NCBI GenBank assembly: GCA_037446395.1
Contig: JBBIIP010000046.1
Location: 1-11,735, forward strand
Reading direction: 5' to 3'
DNA length: 11,735 bases
Origin: JAAYJT01 sp037446395
Lineage (GTDB): Bacteria > Bacteroidota > Bacteroidia > Bacteroidales > JAAYJT01
The notes beneath the pieces were generated by a model that worked only from the letters and a program-made list of their open reading frames with translations, was not told the origin of the DNA and searched no databases. This document shows, piece after piece, positions 1 through 7,287 of this stretch. The translations under genes and the position numbers were made by a program. Position 1 is the first letter of the stretch. Every line of letters starts with the position of its first letter.

Positions 1-30
1 AAAAAAATCCGGACCATTTAAGGCCCGGAT
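1..30 (-). terminator. Rho-independent terminator-like hairpin reading leftwards
   Basis: Read on the minus strand, ATCCGGGCC pairs with GGTCCGGAT (nine pairs including one G-U) around a six-base loop TTAAAT, and a run of T follows immediately (the A run at 1-7 on the plus strand). On the plus strand the same hairpin has an A-C mismatch and no T tract, so termination of leftward transcripts is the better reading. No minus-strand gene is visible to its right, so the transcript it ends is unknown. It may act mainly as a barrier, or belong to a small RNA. Confidence 0.55.
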
Positions 31-256
31 GGGTGGGCAGCAGCAACAGATTTATGTTGATATAATAGCCAAAATCATCAGGGCTGCGCACATACGGCGG
101 AACCCAAAATTGTTAATTATTTCCGGATTTTTGGGGGGCTGGTACAATACTTCAATGATTTGTTTTACTTTTATTTCGCCGATTGGTTTTTCCAATGGAG
201 GAAATTATTTTCATATTCGAAACCGATTATACTCTTAATCAGCCCTTTGCAACAAC
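31..256. other. Gene-free leader upstream of the secreted protein
   Basis: This stretch has no convincing coding region. A 69-codon plus-strand open frame at 29-238 has no recognisable domain and a composition unlike a protein. On the minus strand no open frame with a sensible start ends near the terminator at 1-30. A small imperfect hairpin (ATTGG, five T, CCAAT) lies at about 182-196. A TTTGC at 246-250 just before the downstream start resembles the end of a Bacteroidota -7 element but lacks the TA, so no promoter is called. Confidence 0.4.
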
Positions 257-1519
257 ATGAAAACAATAAAATTCCTCTGTAATGTTACATTTTTACTCTG
301 TGTATGCAGCATGTTTGCTCAACCGAATTGCTCTGCCCCTCCAACCGGGTTTGTTCCCATCAACGATCTTGGTACGAATATTTCAACCGTAACAGGCAGA
401 ATGGGTGGGTTGTATCCCAGCGGGTCAAACTACCTTCCCCCCGCACACAAAGGAGCTGGGATGCATATGGCGGCGCAGGTTCAGTGCCTTGATGCCAACG
501 GAAACCCTGATGTAGTGAATGGGAAAATAGTCTGGCTCAGCATAGGCATGTCGAATACTACTCAGGAAACCCAACAGTTCATTGCTCAGGCAAATGCATA
601 TCCGGGGAAAAATCCCAGGCTTTTTCTGGTGGATGGAGCCCAGGGCGGGCAGACAGCAAGTAATATATCTACTCCGGGGAACCCCAATTACACTGCATTT
701 TGGAACACAGTGACCACACGCCTTGCCAATGCTGGAGTTACAGCAAAACAGGTGCAAATTATATGGTTCAAAGAAGCCAACGTAGCAGGTACGGTTGATG
801 TGCAGGTTTATCACGACTCGTTGGTGGTTCAGATAAAAAGAATAATGAATGAGATTAAGTTGCGCTTTCCCAATGCGAAATTGTGTTACATAGCAAGCCG
901 GATCAGCGCGCGCTATGCCACTACAACCTTGAACCCTGAACCTTATGCTTATTATACCGGGTGGGCAGTAAAAAAAGTAATCGAAGCCCAGATAAACGGA
1001 GATTCTCAACTTCAATATGCCGGACCGCTCGTTAACTCTCCATGGCTTGCATGGGGAATCTACATGTGGTCGGATGGAAGCATGCCCCAAGCGACCAATC
1101 CAAACATTTTTCTGAATTGTCCAGTGGATTTTCAGAACGATGGCACGCACCCGTCAGTGGCCGGCGCACAAAAGGTAGGTGGCTGGCTATTAAATTTTTT
1201 TTCAACCGATTCAACAGCAACTTCATGGTTTAGAGGTACTGGATGCATTGCTGCAGGGGTTGAAAAGATATCTACAGACAATATTCGTATTTATCCTAAT
1301 CCTTTTACAACTCATACGCTTGTGCAGGCCGACAAAATATTCAATAAAGCAAGCCTGGCAGTTTACAACGCGCATGGCCTGAAAGTAAAAGAAGTAACAA
1401 ACATCTTCGGTAATGAATTCAATCTTTCACGCGATAATTTACCATGTGGCCTATATTTTATTCGCTTGCAACAAAATTTCGAAACCATTGCAAGCCAGAA
1501 AATAATCATCACAGATTGA
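257..1519 (+). CDS. Secreted SGNH-hydrolase-like protein with type IX secretion sorting domain
   Basis: 420 residues. A signal peptide (basic start, hydrophobic core, likely cut after A21 in the stretch SMFAQ) sends it through Sec. The C-terminus (about 342-420) begins with IYPNPF and ends in the strands GLYFIRL and QKIIITD, a typical T9SS type A sorting domain, so the protein is probably exported across the outer membrane and anchored or released. The middle resembles the SGNH/GDSL hydrolase fold: a buried strand IVWLSIG leads to GMSNT (97-101, candidate nucleophile S99), a glycine-rich DGAQGG follows (126-131), then WFKEAN (170-175) and finally DGTHPS (295-300), which fits the Asp-x-x-His of block V (D295, H298). 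The block I motif is GMSN rather than GDS, so membership is inferred from motif order. The substrate is unknown; carbohydrate or lipid esters are possible. It stands alone on its strand, about 200 bases before uvrA. The start is chosen because it gives a proper signal peptide. Confidence 0.8.
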   Translation: MKTIKFLCNVTFLLCVCSMFAQPNCSAPPTGFVPINDLGTNISTVTGRMGGLYPSGSNYLPPAHKGAGMHMAAQVQCLDANGNPDVVNGKIVWLSIGMSNTTQETQQFIAQANAYPGKNPRLFLVDGAQGGQTASNISTPGNPNYTAFWNTVTTRLANAGVTAKQVQIIWFKEANVAGTVDVQVYHDSLVVQIKRIMNEIKLRFPNAKLCYIASRISARYATTTLNPEPYAYYTGWAVKKVIEAQINGDSQLQYAGPLVNSPWLAWGIYMWSDGSMPQATNPNIFLNCPVDFQNDGTHPSVAGAQKVGGWLLNFFSTDSTATSWFRGTGCIAAGVEKISTDNIRIYPNPFTTHTLVQADKIFNKASLAVYNAHGLKVKEVTNIFGNEFNLSRDNLPCGLYFIRLQQNFETIASQKIIITD

Positions 1520-1691
1520 CAAATTAACTTACTTCACAGCAAGAATCCCAAAATGTGAGTTGAGGTGCTTTATTATCTGATTCCGGAAGGCAATATGTTA
1601 ATAAATTGGTGTCACAATAATGGATTTGGTGGTTGAATCTACCCCCTCATTTTATTCCAGTCTCCCAGCAGTCTTCAAACCCAAAAAAACC

Positions 1692-1699
1692 TACCTTTG
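1692..1699 (+). promoter_or_regulatory. Bacteroidota -7 promoter element for uvrA-kynU
   Basis: TACCTTTG matches the Bacteroidota primary sigma factor -7 consensus TAnnTTTG exactly and lies 20 bases before the uvrA start. No clear TTTG is found at the -33 position (about 1669-1672 reads CAGT), so the call rests on the -7 element and its position. The transcript would have a very short leader. Confidence 0.5.
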
Positions 1700-1701
1700 C
1701 A

Positions 1702-1719
1702 GGCTAATTTTTATTAGCC
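1702..1719 (+). promoter_or_regulatory. Perfect hairpin abutting the uvrA start codon
   Basis: GGCTAAT and ATTAGCC form a perfect seven-pair stem with a TTTT loop, and the last base touches the ATG at 1720. If transcription starts a few bases after the -7 element at 1692-1699, the hairpin would be most or all of the untranslated leader. It could affect ribosome loading or mRNA stability, or could be an operator. This is inference from position only. Confidence 0.45.
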
Positions 1720-4542
1720 ATGATTCCCCTCGATCAGGTTAATCAACACACACATATCATCATCAAAGGGGCAAGGGTTCACAACCTGAAAAACCTTTCT
1801 GTCGCCATCCCACGCAATCAGTTGGTGGTCATCACCGGCTTATCGGGCTCAGGTAAGTCTTCACTCGCATTCGATACACTGTATGCTGAAGGGCAACGCC
1901 GGTATGTTGAAAGCCTCAGCGCCTACGCGCGTCAGTTTCTTGGCCGCATGAGCAAACCAGAGGTAGATTATATCAAAGGAATTTCTCCTGCAGTCGCTAT
2001 TGAGCAAAAAGTAAATTCACGCAATCCAAGGTCTACCGTGGGTACTTCCACCGAAATTTACGAATATCTCAAACTGTTGTTTGCCAGAATCGGAAAAACC
2101 TATTCGCCCATTTCGGGCAAAGTGGTTATGCGGCACCAGGTGAAAGATGTAGTTGATCAGACACTTTCTCTACCACAAGGTACCTGGATAAGCCTCTTTG
2201 CTCCTTTTGTTCTCACCAACGGGCGCAATCTCAATGAACATCTCAATTTACTCATGCAGCAGGGGTTCACACGGGTGAGATATCAAAGTCAGTTATATCG
2301 TATCGAAGATTTGCTTGAACAACAAAAGATAAAGGATCACAATGGCTCATTCGATCTTCTGATTGATAGAGTCATGGTGACCCAAAGTAATGAAAATTTA
2401 AAATCACGCCTGGCTGATTCGGTTGAAACAGCTTTTTTTGAAGGCAACGGACGATGTATTGTCGCGCATGAATCAGGTTCCGAAATATCAACCATAGAAT
2501 TTTCTTCGAAATTCGAAGCCGACGGTATCGTATTTGAAGAGCCAACACCCAACTTGTTTAGTTTCAACAATCCATTCGGAGCCTGTCGGCGATGCGAAGG
2601 CTTTGGTTCTATCATGGGCATAGATGAGGATTTGGTTGTACCAGACAAATCGCTCAGTATATTCGACGAGGCCATTGCCTGCTGGAAAGGCGAAAAAATG
2701 AGCGAGTGGAAAGATCAGTTGGTTCGAAATGCATACAAATTTAATTTCCCGATTCATAAACCATTTTACCAGCTTACTCTGGAACAGAGAAAACTTTTAT
2801 GGACAGGCAATCAATATTTCAACGGACTGACAGAGTTCTTCCAGTTTGTAGAGGCAAATAATTACAAAGTCCAATACAGGGTCATGATATCGCGTTATCG
2901 GGGAAAAACTATCTGCCCCGAATGCCAGGGTACGCGGTTGCGTAAGGATGCTTCCTATGTGAAAATAAATAATTTTTCGATCAACGATATCGTGCTTATG
3001 CAGGCCGAACAAGCCCTGCAGGCTTTAAAAACGATAGTACTGAGCGAGTATGAATTAACTGTAGCTAGTCGCTTGCTCACTGAGGTCATCACCCGCTTGC
3101 AATGCCTTTGCGACGTAGGACTGGGCTATCTCACGCTCAACCGCTTATCCAATTCCCTATCAGGGGGAGAATCGCAGCGCATCAACCTGGCCACCAGCCT
3201 GGGAAGCAGTTTGGTTGGCTCGATGTACATCCTCGATGAGCCGAGTATCGGGCTGCACCCACGAGACACCCACAGGCTGATAAAGGTGCTCACACAGCTA
3301 AGAGACATTGGCAACACGGTAATTGTTGTGGAGCACGATGAAGAAATTATCCGTGCTGCCGACCAGGTGATTGATATTGGCCCGCTGGCAGGTGAGCATG
3401 GCGGCGAGCTTGTTTTTCAGGGAAACTGGAATGATCTGACGAACACCGCCAACACACTCACCAGTAAATATCTGGGTGGCACACTGAATATAGAAATTCC
3501 TGTGCGAAGACGTAAATGGAAGGAGTATATTGAAGTCTGGGGTGCCTGCGAAAATAACCTGAAGAACCTTACTGTGAAGTTTCCGCTGCATGCATTTACC
3601 GTTGTAACAGGTGTGAGCGGTTCGGGTAAAACATCGCTGGTAAAGAAAGTTCTTTATTCAGCACTACGCAAAATTCATGGTGGCTATGCCGATAAAACCG
3701 GCAAACATGATCGCCTGGCCGGCGATATTCATAGCATTTCCGGGGTTGAAATGGTGGATCAGAATCCGATAGGCCGTTCATCTCGCTCAAATCCGGCAAC
3801 CTATGTGAAAGCCTGGGACGATATTCGCCTGCTCTTTGCCGATCAGCCTTTATCGCAAATGCGAGGCTACAAACCCGGATATTTTTCTTTCAACATCGAA
3901 GGTGGTCGTTGCGAAGAGTGCGAAGGAGAAGGGGTGGTACACATCGAAATGCAATTCATGGCCGATATTGCGCTGGTGTGCGATAGCTGTCGCGGCAAGC
4001 GATTCAAGGATGAAATGCTTGATGTTACCTATCGGGATAAGAGCATAGCCGATATTCTCGACATGTCAATTGCACAGGCAATTGATTTTTTTGGCGAGGA
4101 GAAAAAGCACCCTGCAACATCCCAACGGATCATTGCCAAACTGCAACCTTTGGCCGATGTAGGCTTGGGATATCTGAGGCTGGGGCAATCGTCGAGCACA
4201 CTGAGTGGCGGCGAAGCCCAACGCGTCAAACTCGCTTTCTTCCTGTCGAAAGGACAGTCGGATCGCCCGACATTATTTATTTTCGACGAGCCAACCACAG
4301 GGCTGCATTTTCATGATATCAGCAAGCTCATGCTGGCCTTTGGCGAACTTATAAAGCGCAACCATACAGTCATCGTCATAGAACACAACATGGAGGTAAT
4401 CAAGTGTGCCGATTGGATTATTGACATGGGCCCGGAAGGAGGCGATGCCGGTGGTGAAATAGTCTTTGAAGGCACCCCAGAGCAGATGATCAATGCAAAT
4501 AACTCATATACTGCATATTATCTAAAACCAAAGCTATCCTGA
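1720..4542 (+). CDS. uvrA: Excinuclease ABC subunit A (UvrA)
   Basis: 940 residues, the usual UvrA length. UvrA dimerises, scans DNA for bulky lesions and loads UvrB in nucleotide excision repair in the cytoplasm. It has two ABC ATPase modules. Module one has Walker A GLSGSGKSS (40-48), signature LSGGESQR (480-487) and Walker B ending in DE (506-507). Module two has Walker A GVSGSGKT (631-638), signature LSGGEAQR (828-835) and Walker B FDEPTTGLH (D856, E857). The C-terminal zinc module is complete (C731, C734, C754, C757). In the N-terminal half only GACRRCEG (C289, C292) and CPECQGTRL (C399, C402) are seen. The additional CxxC that precedes the GACxxC pair in E. coli UvrA is absent; that place reads FEADGIVFEEPTPNLFSFN. 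This may mark a Bacteroidota UvrA subtype or a second paralogue. kynU starts one base after the stop codon. A -7 element and a hairpin lie directly upstream. Confidence 0.97.
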   Translation: MIPLDQVNQHTHIIIKGARVHNLKNLSVAIPRNQLVVITGLSGSGKSSLAFDTLYAEGQRRYVESLSAYARQFLGRMSKPEVDYIKGISPAVAIEQKVNSRNPRSTVGTSTEIYEYLKLLFARIGKTYSPISGKVVMRHQVKDVVDQTLSLPQGTWISLFAPFVLTNGRNLNEHLNLLMQQGFTRVRYQSQLYRIEDLLEQQKIKDHNGSFDLLIDRVMVTQSNENLKSRLADSVETAFFEGNGRCIVAHESGSEISTIEFSSKFEADGIVFEEPTPNLFSFNNPFGACRRCEGFGSIMGIDEDLVVPDKSLSIFDEAIACWKGEKMSEWKDQLVRNAYKFNFPIHKPFYQLTLEQRKLLWTGNQYFNGLTEFFQFVEANNYKVQYRVMISRYRGKTICPECQGTRLRKDASYVKINNFSINDIVLMQAEQALQALKTIVLSEYELTVASRLLTEVITRLQCLCDVGLGYLTLNRLSNSLSGGESQRINLATSLGSSLVGSMYILDEPSIGLHPRDTHRLIKVLTQLRDIGNTVIVVEHDEEIIRAADQVIDIGPLAGEHGGELVFQGNWNDLTNTANTLTSKYLGGTLNIEIPVRRRKWKEYIEVWGACENNLKNLTVKFPLHAFTVVTGVSGSGKTSLVKKVLYSALRKIHGGYADKTGKHDRLAGDIHSISGVEMVDQNPIGRSSRSNPATYVKAWDDIRLLFADQPLSQMRGYKPGYFSFNIEGGRCEECEGEGVVHIEMQFMADIALVCDSCRGKRFKDEMLDVTYRDKSIADILDMSIAQAIDFFGEEKKHPATSQRIIAKLQPLADVGLGYLRLGQSSSTLSGGEAQRVKLAFFLSKGQSDRPTLFIFDEPTTGLHFHDISKLMLAFGELIKRNHTVIVIEHNMEVIKCADWIIDMGPEGGDAGGEIVFEGTPEQMINANNSYTAYYLKPKLS

Positions 4543-4543
4543 C

Positions 4544-5833
4544 ATGGTACTTCCCGACAACATTTCGCATGATTACGCATTCCAGCTTGATCGTTTGAAC
4601 CCATTCTCAAAATACAGGAATAGGTTTTTTGATATTCCGGAGGTTATTTATATGGACGGTAATTCCTTGGGATTGCTCTCAAAAGACGCTGAAGAATCAC
4701 TCTTGCGGGTGGTTGATGAATGGAAAACCCTTGGCATTGGCGGGTGGCTCAAAGGCAAACGACCCTGGTTTTGGTTTGCCGAAGAAATCGGCGCCATGGC
4801 CTCACATCTTGTGGGGGCTCAGCCCAATGAAGTAATCCTAACCGGCACCACCACCATCAACATCCATGCGTTGGCAAGCAGTTTCTATTGCCCAAAGGGC
4901 AATAGAAATAAAATCCTTGCCGATGAATTAAATTTTCCATCAGACCTCTATGCACTGCAAAGCCAGCTGAAGTTAAGAGGGCTGGATCCCGATGAATCGT
5001 TAATACTTATGAAAGCAGACAGTGATGGCCTGCTTCAAGAAAAAACAATCATTGACCACATGACCGAGGAGGTAGCGTTGGTTTTCCTTCCTTCAGTCCT
5101 TTACAGGAGTGGTCAATTACTCAATATTCAACAATTAACAAAAGTAGCCAATCAACTGAATATCCCGATTGGATTCGATTGCAGCCATTCAGTCGGAGCG
5201 GTCCCACATCAATTCGATGAATGGGGGGTGGATTTTGCGCTCTGGTGCAGCTACAAATACCTGAATGGAGGTCCGGGAGCAGCAGCATTTCTGTTTGTAA
5301 ACCAAAAGCACTTTGATAAAGAACCAATGTTGAAAGGGTGGTTTGGTTGCAACAAGGAAAAACAGTTCGACATGCTCAACGAATTTATTCCATCCTCGGG
5401 AGCTGGCAGGTGGCAAATTTCATCCCCAGGCATACTTGGAACCGCTCCGGTCGAAGGTTCGATTAAGATTTTGCTTGAAGCTGGCATCGAAAACATCAGG
5501 CAGCAGTCATTGCGCCTTACCACCTATCTTATTGAATTACTGCAAAAAAGATTGCTCCCCTTCCATCCTGAATTTAAAATTATTACTCCTCTTGATCCTT
5601 TCAGGCGGGGTGGGCATATTGCCATCGAGCACCCTGAAGCGTTTCGAATCGGTGAAGCTTTAAAAAAGCATGGCATCATTCCGGATCTTCGTCCACCCAA
5701 CATTCTTCGCATTGCACCCGTGGCATTATACAACACTTTTACCGAGGTATGGAAAGTGGTTGATGCTTTGTGTGAAATCATGAAAAGTCGCGAATATGAT
5801 TCGTTTTCGATAGAGAGAAAACTAATATCCTAA
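4544..5833 (+). CDS. kynU: Kynureninase
   Basis: 429 residues, normal for the family. This PLP enzyme hydrolyses L-kynurenine (or 3-hydroxykynurenine) to anthranilate (or 3-hydroxyanthranilate) plus alanine, in tryptophan breakdown and in the kynurenine route to quinolinate and NAD. Visible family features are MDGNSLG near the N-terminus (37-43), the phosphate-binding TGTTT region (100-104), D212 in GFDCSHSVGA (expected to contact the pyridine nitrogen), the PLP lysine K238 in CSYKYLNGGPG, GWFG (265-268), and an arginine in NILRIAP near the C-terminus that fits the substrate-carboxylate position. It is separated from uvrA by one base, so the two are probably co-transcribed and translationally coupled. 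No other kynurenine-pathway gene lies in the window. The segment FYCPKGNRNK is encoded by a perfect 12-bp inverted repeat (4882-4908). It ends 35 bases from a convergent gene. Confidence 0.96.
   Translation: MVLPDNISHDYAFQLDRLNPFSKYRNRFFDIPEVIYMDGNSLGLLSKDAEESLLRVVDEWKTLGIGGWLKGKRPWFWFAEEIGAMASHLVGAQPNEVILTGTTTINIHALASSFYCPKGNRNKILADELNFPSDLYALQSQLKLRGLDPDESLILMKADSDGLLQEKTIIDHMTEEVALVFLPSVLYRSGQLLNIQQLTKVANQLNIPIGFDCSHSVGAVPHQFDEWGVDFALWCSYKYLNGGPGAAAFLFVNQKHFDKEPMLKGWFGCNKEKQFDMLNEFIPSSGAGRWQISSPGILGTAPVEGSIKILLEAGIENIRQQSLRLTTYLIELLQKRLLPFHPEFKIITPLDPFRRGGHIAIEHPEAFRIGEALKKHGIIPDLRPPNILRIAPVALYNTFTEVWKVVDALCEIMKSREYDSFSIERKLIS
4882..4908. repeat. Perfect 12-bp inverted repeat inside kynU
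   Basis: TTTCTATTGCCC and GGGCAATAGAAA are exact reverse complements separated by AAA, giving a 27-base near-palindrome within the coding sequence. It would form a strong hairpin in the mRNA or in single-stranded DNA on either strand. It has no T tract after it, so it is not a standard terminator. Confidence 0.9.
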
Positions 5834-5842
5834 GGTTGGAAC

Positions 5843-5890
5843 ACACAAATAATGTGGAGGACAATCGGTTAATTTGTGTAATAGTTAACC
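5843..5890. terminator. Hairpins at the convergent kynU / GH109 junction
   Basis: Two inverted repeats share the short junction. ACACAAAT (5843-5850) pairs with ATTTGTGT (5872-5879), and GGTTAA (5867-5872) pairs with TTAACC (5885-5890). The second overlaps one arm of the first, so they could not form together. Neither is GC-rich or followed by a clear T run, and part lies in the last codons of the minus-strand gene. They may help end one or both transcripts, but the call is weak. Confidence 0.3.
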
Positions 5891-7266
5891 TTATCCACCT
5901 TGTTCCAGGCACCGCGGGTGAAATCGGGGATGCGTATGGGCATGCCTTGGTTTTCGACAGATTTGCGTGAAAGTTCAATGATTGCACTCCACTCTGCTGC
6001 ATCATAAACATCCTGATCCAGGGGCAAGCCATTGCGCAAACAGTATATCAAACGGTAGTCCATGATGAAATCCATTCCCCCATGCCCGCCGACCTCTTTT
6101 GCCTTTTGACCCACTTCTTTTACGATTGGATGTTCGTAAACTTTCAACAGTGAATCCATCCTGGAATCAGATAAGTAACGATGTCCGTCAGGTTCGAGGG
6201 CGATGCCGCGACGGGGCCATTTCTGTGCAAAACCCTTGGTTCCGCTTACCATATGAATGCGGCTGTATGGGCGTGGGCTGGTTACATCGTGCTGTAGCAT
6301 CATGGTTTTTCCGTTCAGGGTTTTGATGATGGTTGTGTTCATGTCGCCTTTGTTGTATTGGCGTTTGGCATAATCCGAATCTTCGCCGAATTTTTCCTTT
6401 GCATAGGCTGTCATACCAAATTGATTACTCGATACAGAAACAAGATAATCCATGCGGTCGCCGCGGTGAATGTTCAATATGTGGGCGATGGGCCCCAAGC
6501 CGTGTGTGGGATACAGGTTTCCGTCCTTTTCCTGGTTGTGTTTCAGTCGCCACATTTTCCAATAACCTGTAGAGTCGTTGAAGTTTAACCACCTGAGGTC
6601 GTGGATATAAGCCCCTTCGACATGCACAATTTCTCCAAACAATCCCTTTTGGGCCATATTCAAGGTAGCCATTTCAAAGAAATCGTAGTTGCAGTTTTCG
6701 AGCATCATGCAGTGGCGTCTGGTTTTTTCGGCCGTATTGACCAGTTGCCAGCACTCGTCAATGGTGAGTGCAGCCGGTACCTCCAGTGCAACATGTTTGC
6801 CATGTTCCATGGCATACACTGCAATGGGTGTGTGCAAATCCCAATGGGTGCAAACATAAACCAGGTTCACCTCTTGGTTTTCGCAAATTCTTTTCCAGTC
6901 TTCATCACCGGTATATTCAATGGCCACAGGCTTTCCTTTTTCTTGTAGTAGTTTTTGTGCCTTTTCAACTTTTTCGGGAACCACATCACAGAGCGCAACA
7001 ATTCGCACTCCATCTATGAACCCTAACCTATGAACGGCTTCATAACCCCGCATTCCCAGACCGATGATGGCAATTCTGACTGTATCCAGTGCTTCGCACC
7101 TGAGTTCAATTACATCTTCCTGGCCTGAAGGCCGTTCGGGTGTGTCAAACACTTCCTGTGCAACGAAAGGTTTTGACAAATTTTGCCTGTTACCCGGTTG
7201 ACAGGATATTATAAAAACTACTGAAATCAGTATTACATAGACAGCGTAGATTGGATTAATTTTCAT
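5869..7266 (-). CDS. GH109-like NAD-dependent glycosidase lipoprotein (Gfo/Idh/MocA fold), probable alpha-N-acetylgalactosaminidase
   Basis: 465 residues. A hydrophobic leader ends in the lipobox FIISC with lipidated C22, so it should be a lipoprotein acting in the periplasm or at the outer membrane. The N-terminal Rossmann domain has RIAIIGLGMRG (64-74), an acidic strand end ALCDVVPEK (91-99), the Gfo/Idh/MocA pattern CTHWDLHTP (139-147) and GKHVALEVP (156-164). The C-terminal domain carries NLYPTHGLGPIAHIL (250-264), the hallmark of glycoside hydrolase family 109; Y252 and H255 are candidates for its active-site Tyr/His, and PRPYSR (331-336) gives another tyrosine. Family members such as the Elizabethkingia enzyme hold NAD tightly and remove terminal alpha-GalNAc by transient oxidation and elimination. 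The export signal fits a glycan-cleaving role better than an intracellular sugar dehydrogenase. It follows a NahK-like kinase gene by 21 bases. Alternative: an exported Gfo/Idh/MocA oxidoreductase of other specificity. Confidence 0.85.
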   Translation of the reverse strand: MKINPIYAVYVILISVVFIISCQPGNRQNLSKPFVAQEVFDTPERPSGQEDVIELRCEALDTVRIAIIGLGMRGYEAVHRLGFIDGVRIVALCDVVPEKVEKAQKLLQEKGKPVAIEYTGDEDWKRICENQEVNLVYVCTHWDLHTPIAVYAMEHGKHVALEVPAALTIDECWQLVNTAEKTRRHCMMLENCNYDFFEMATLNMAQKGLFGEIVHVEGAYIHDLRWLNFNDSTGYWKMWRLKHNQEKDGNLYPTHGLGPIAHILNIHRGDRMDYLVSVSSNQFGMTAYAKEKFGEDSDYAKRQYNKGDMNTTIIKTLNGKTMMLQHDVTSPRPYSRIHMVSGTKGFAQKWPRRGIALEPDGHRYLSDSRMDSLLKVYEHPIVKEVGQKAKEVGGHGGMDFIMDYRLIYCLRNGLPLDQDVYDAAEWSAIIELSRKSVENQGMPIRIPDFTRGAWNKVDKVNYYTN

Positions 7267-7287
7267 AATAAACAGAATTTAAACTAT

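Noticed and set aside
29..238. 69-codon plus-strand open frame before the secreted protein gene
   Set aside because: It overlaps the terminator-like hairpin, has no recognisable motif, an odd composition and no promoter or start signal; it reads as chance open frame in non-coding DNA.
425..1150. 241-codon minus-strand open frame opposite the secreted protein
   Set aside because: It lies wholly inside a gene with a signal peptide, SGNH-like motifs and a T9SS tail, and its own translation shows no domain; it is a shadow frame.
1520..1719. Possible small gene, RNA or terminator in the gap before uvrA
   Set aside because: No GC-rich hairpin with a T run, no conserved RNA pattern and no credible open frame was found; only the -7 element and hairpin at its right end are supported.
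2503..2517. 15-base palindrome CTTCGAA-A-TTCGAAG inside uvrA
   Set aside because: Short, inside a well-conserved coding region and not associated with any regulatory position; likely chance.
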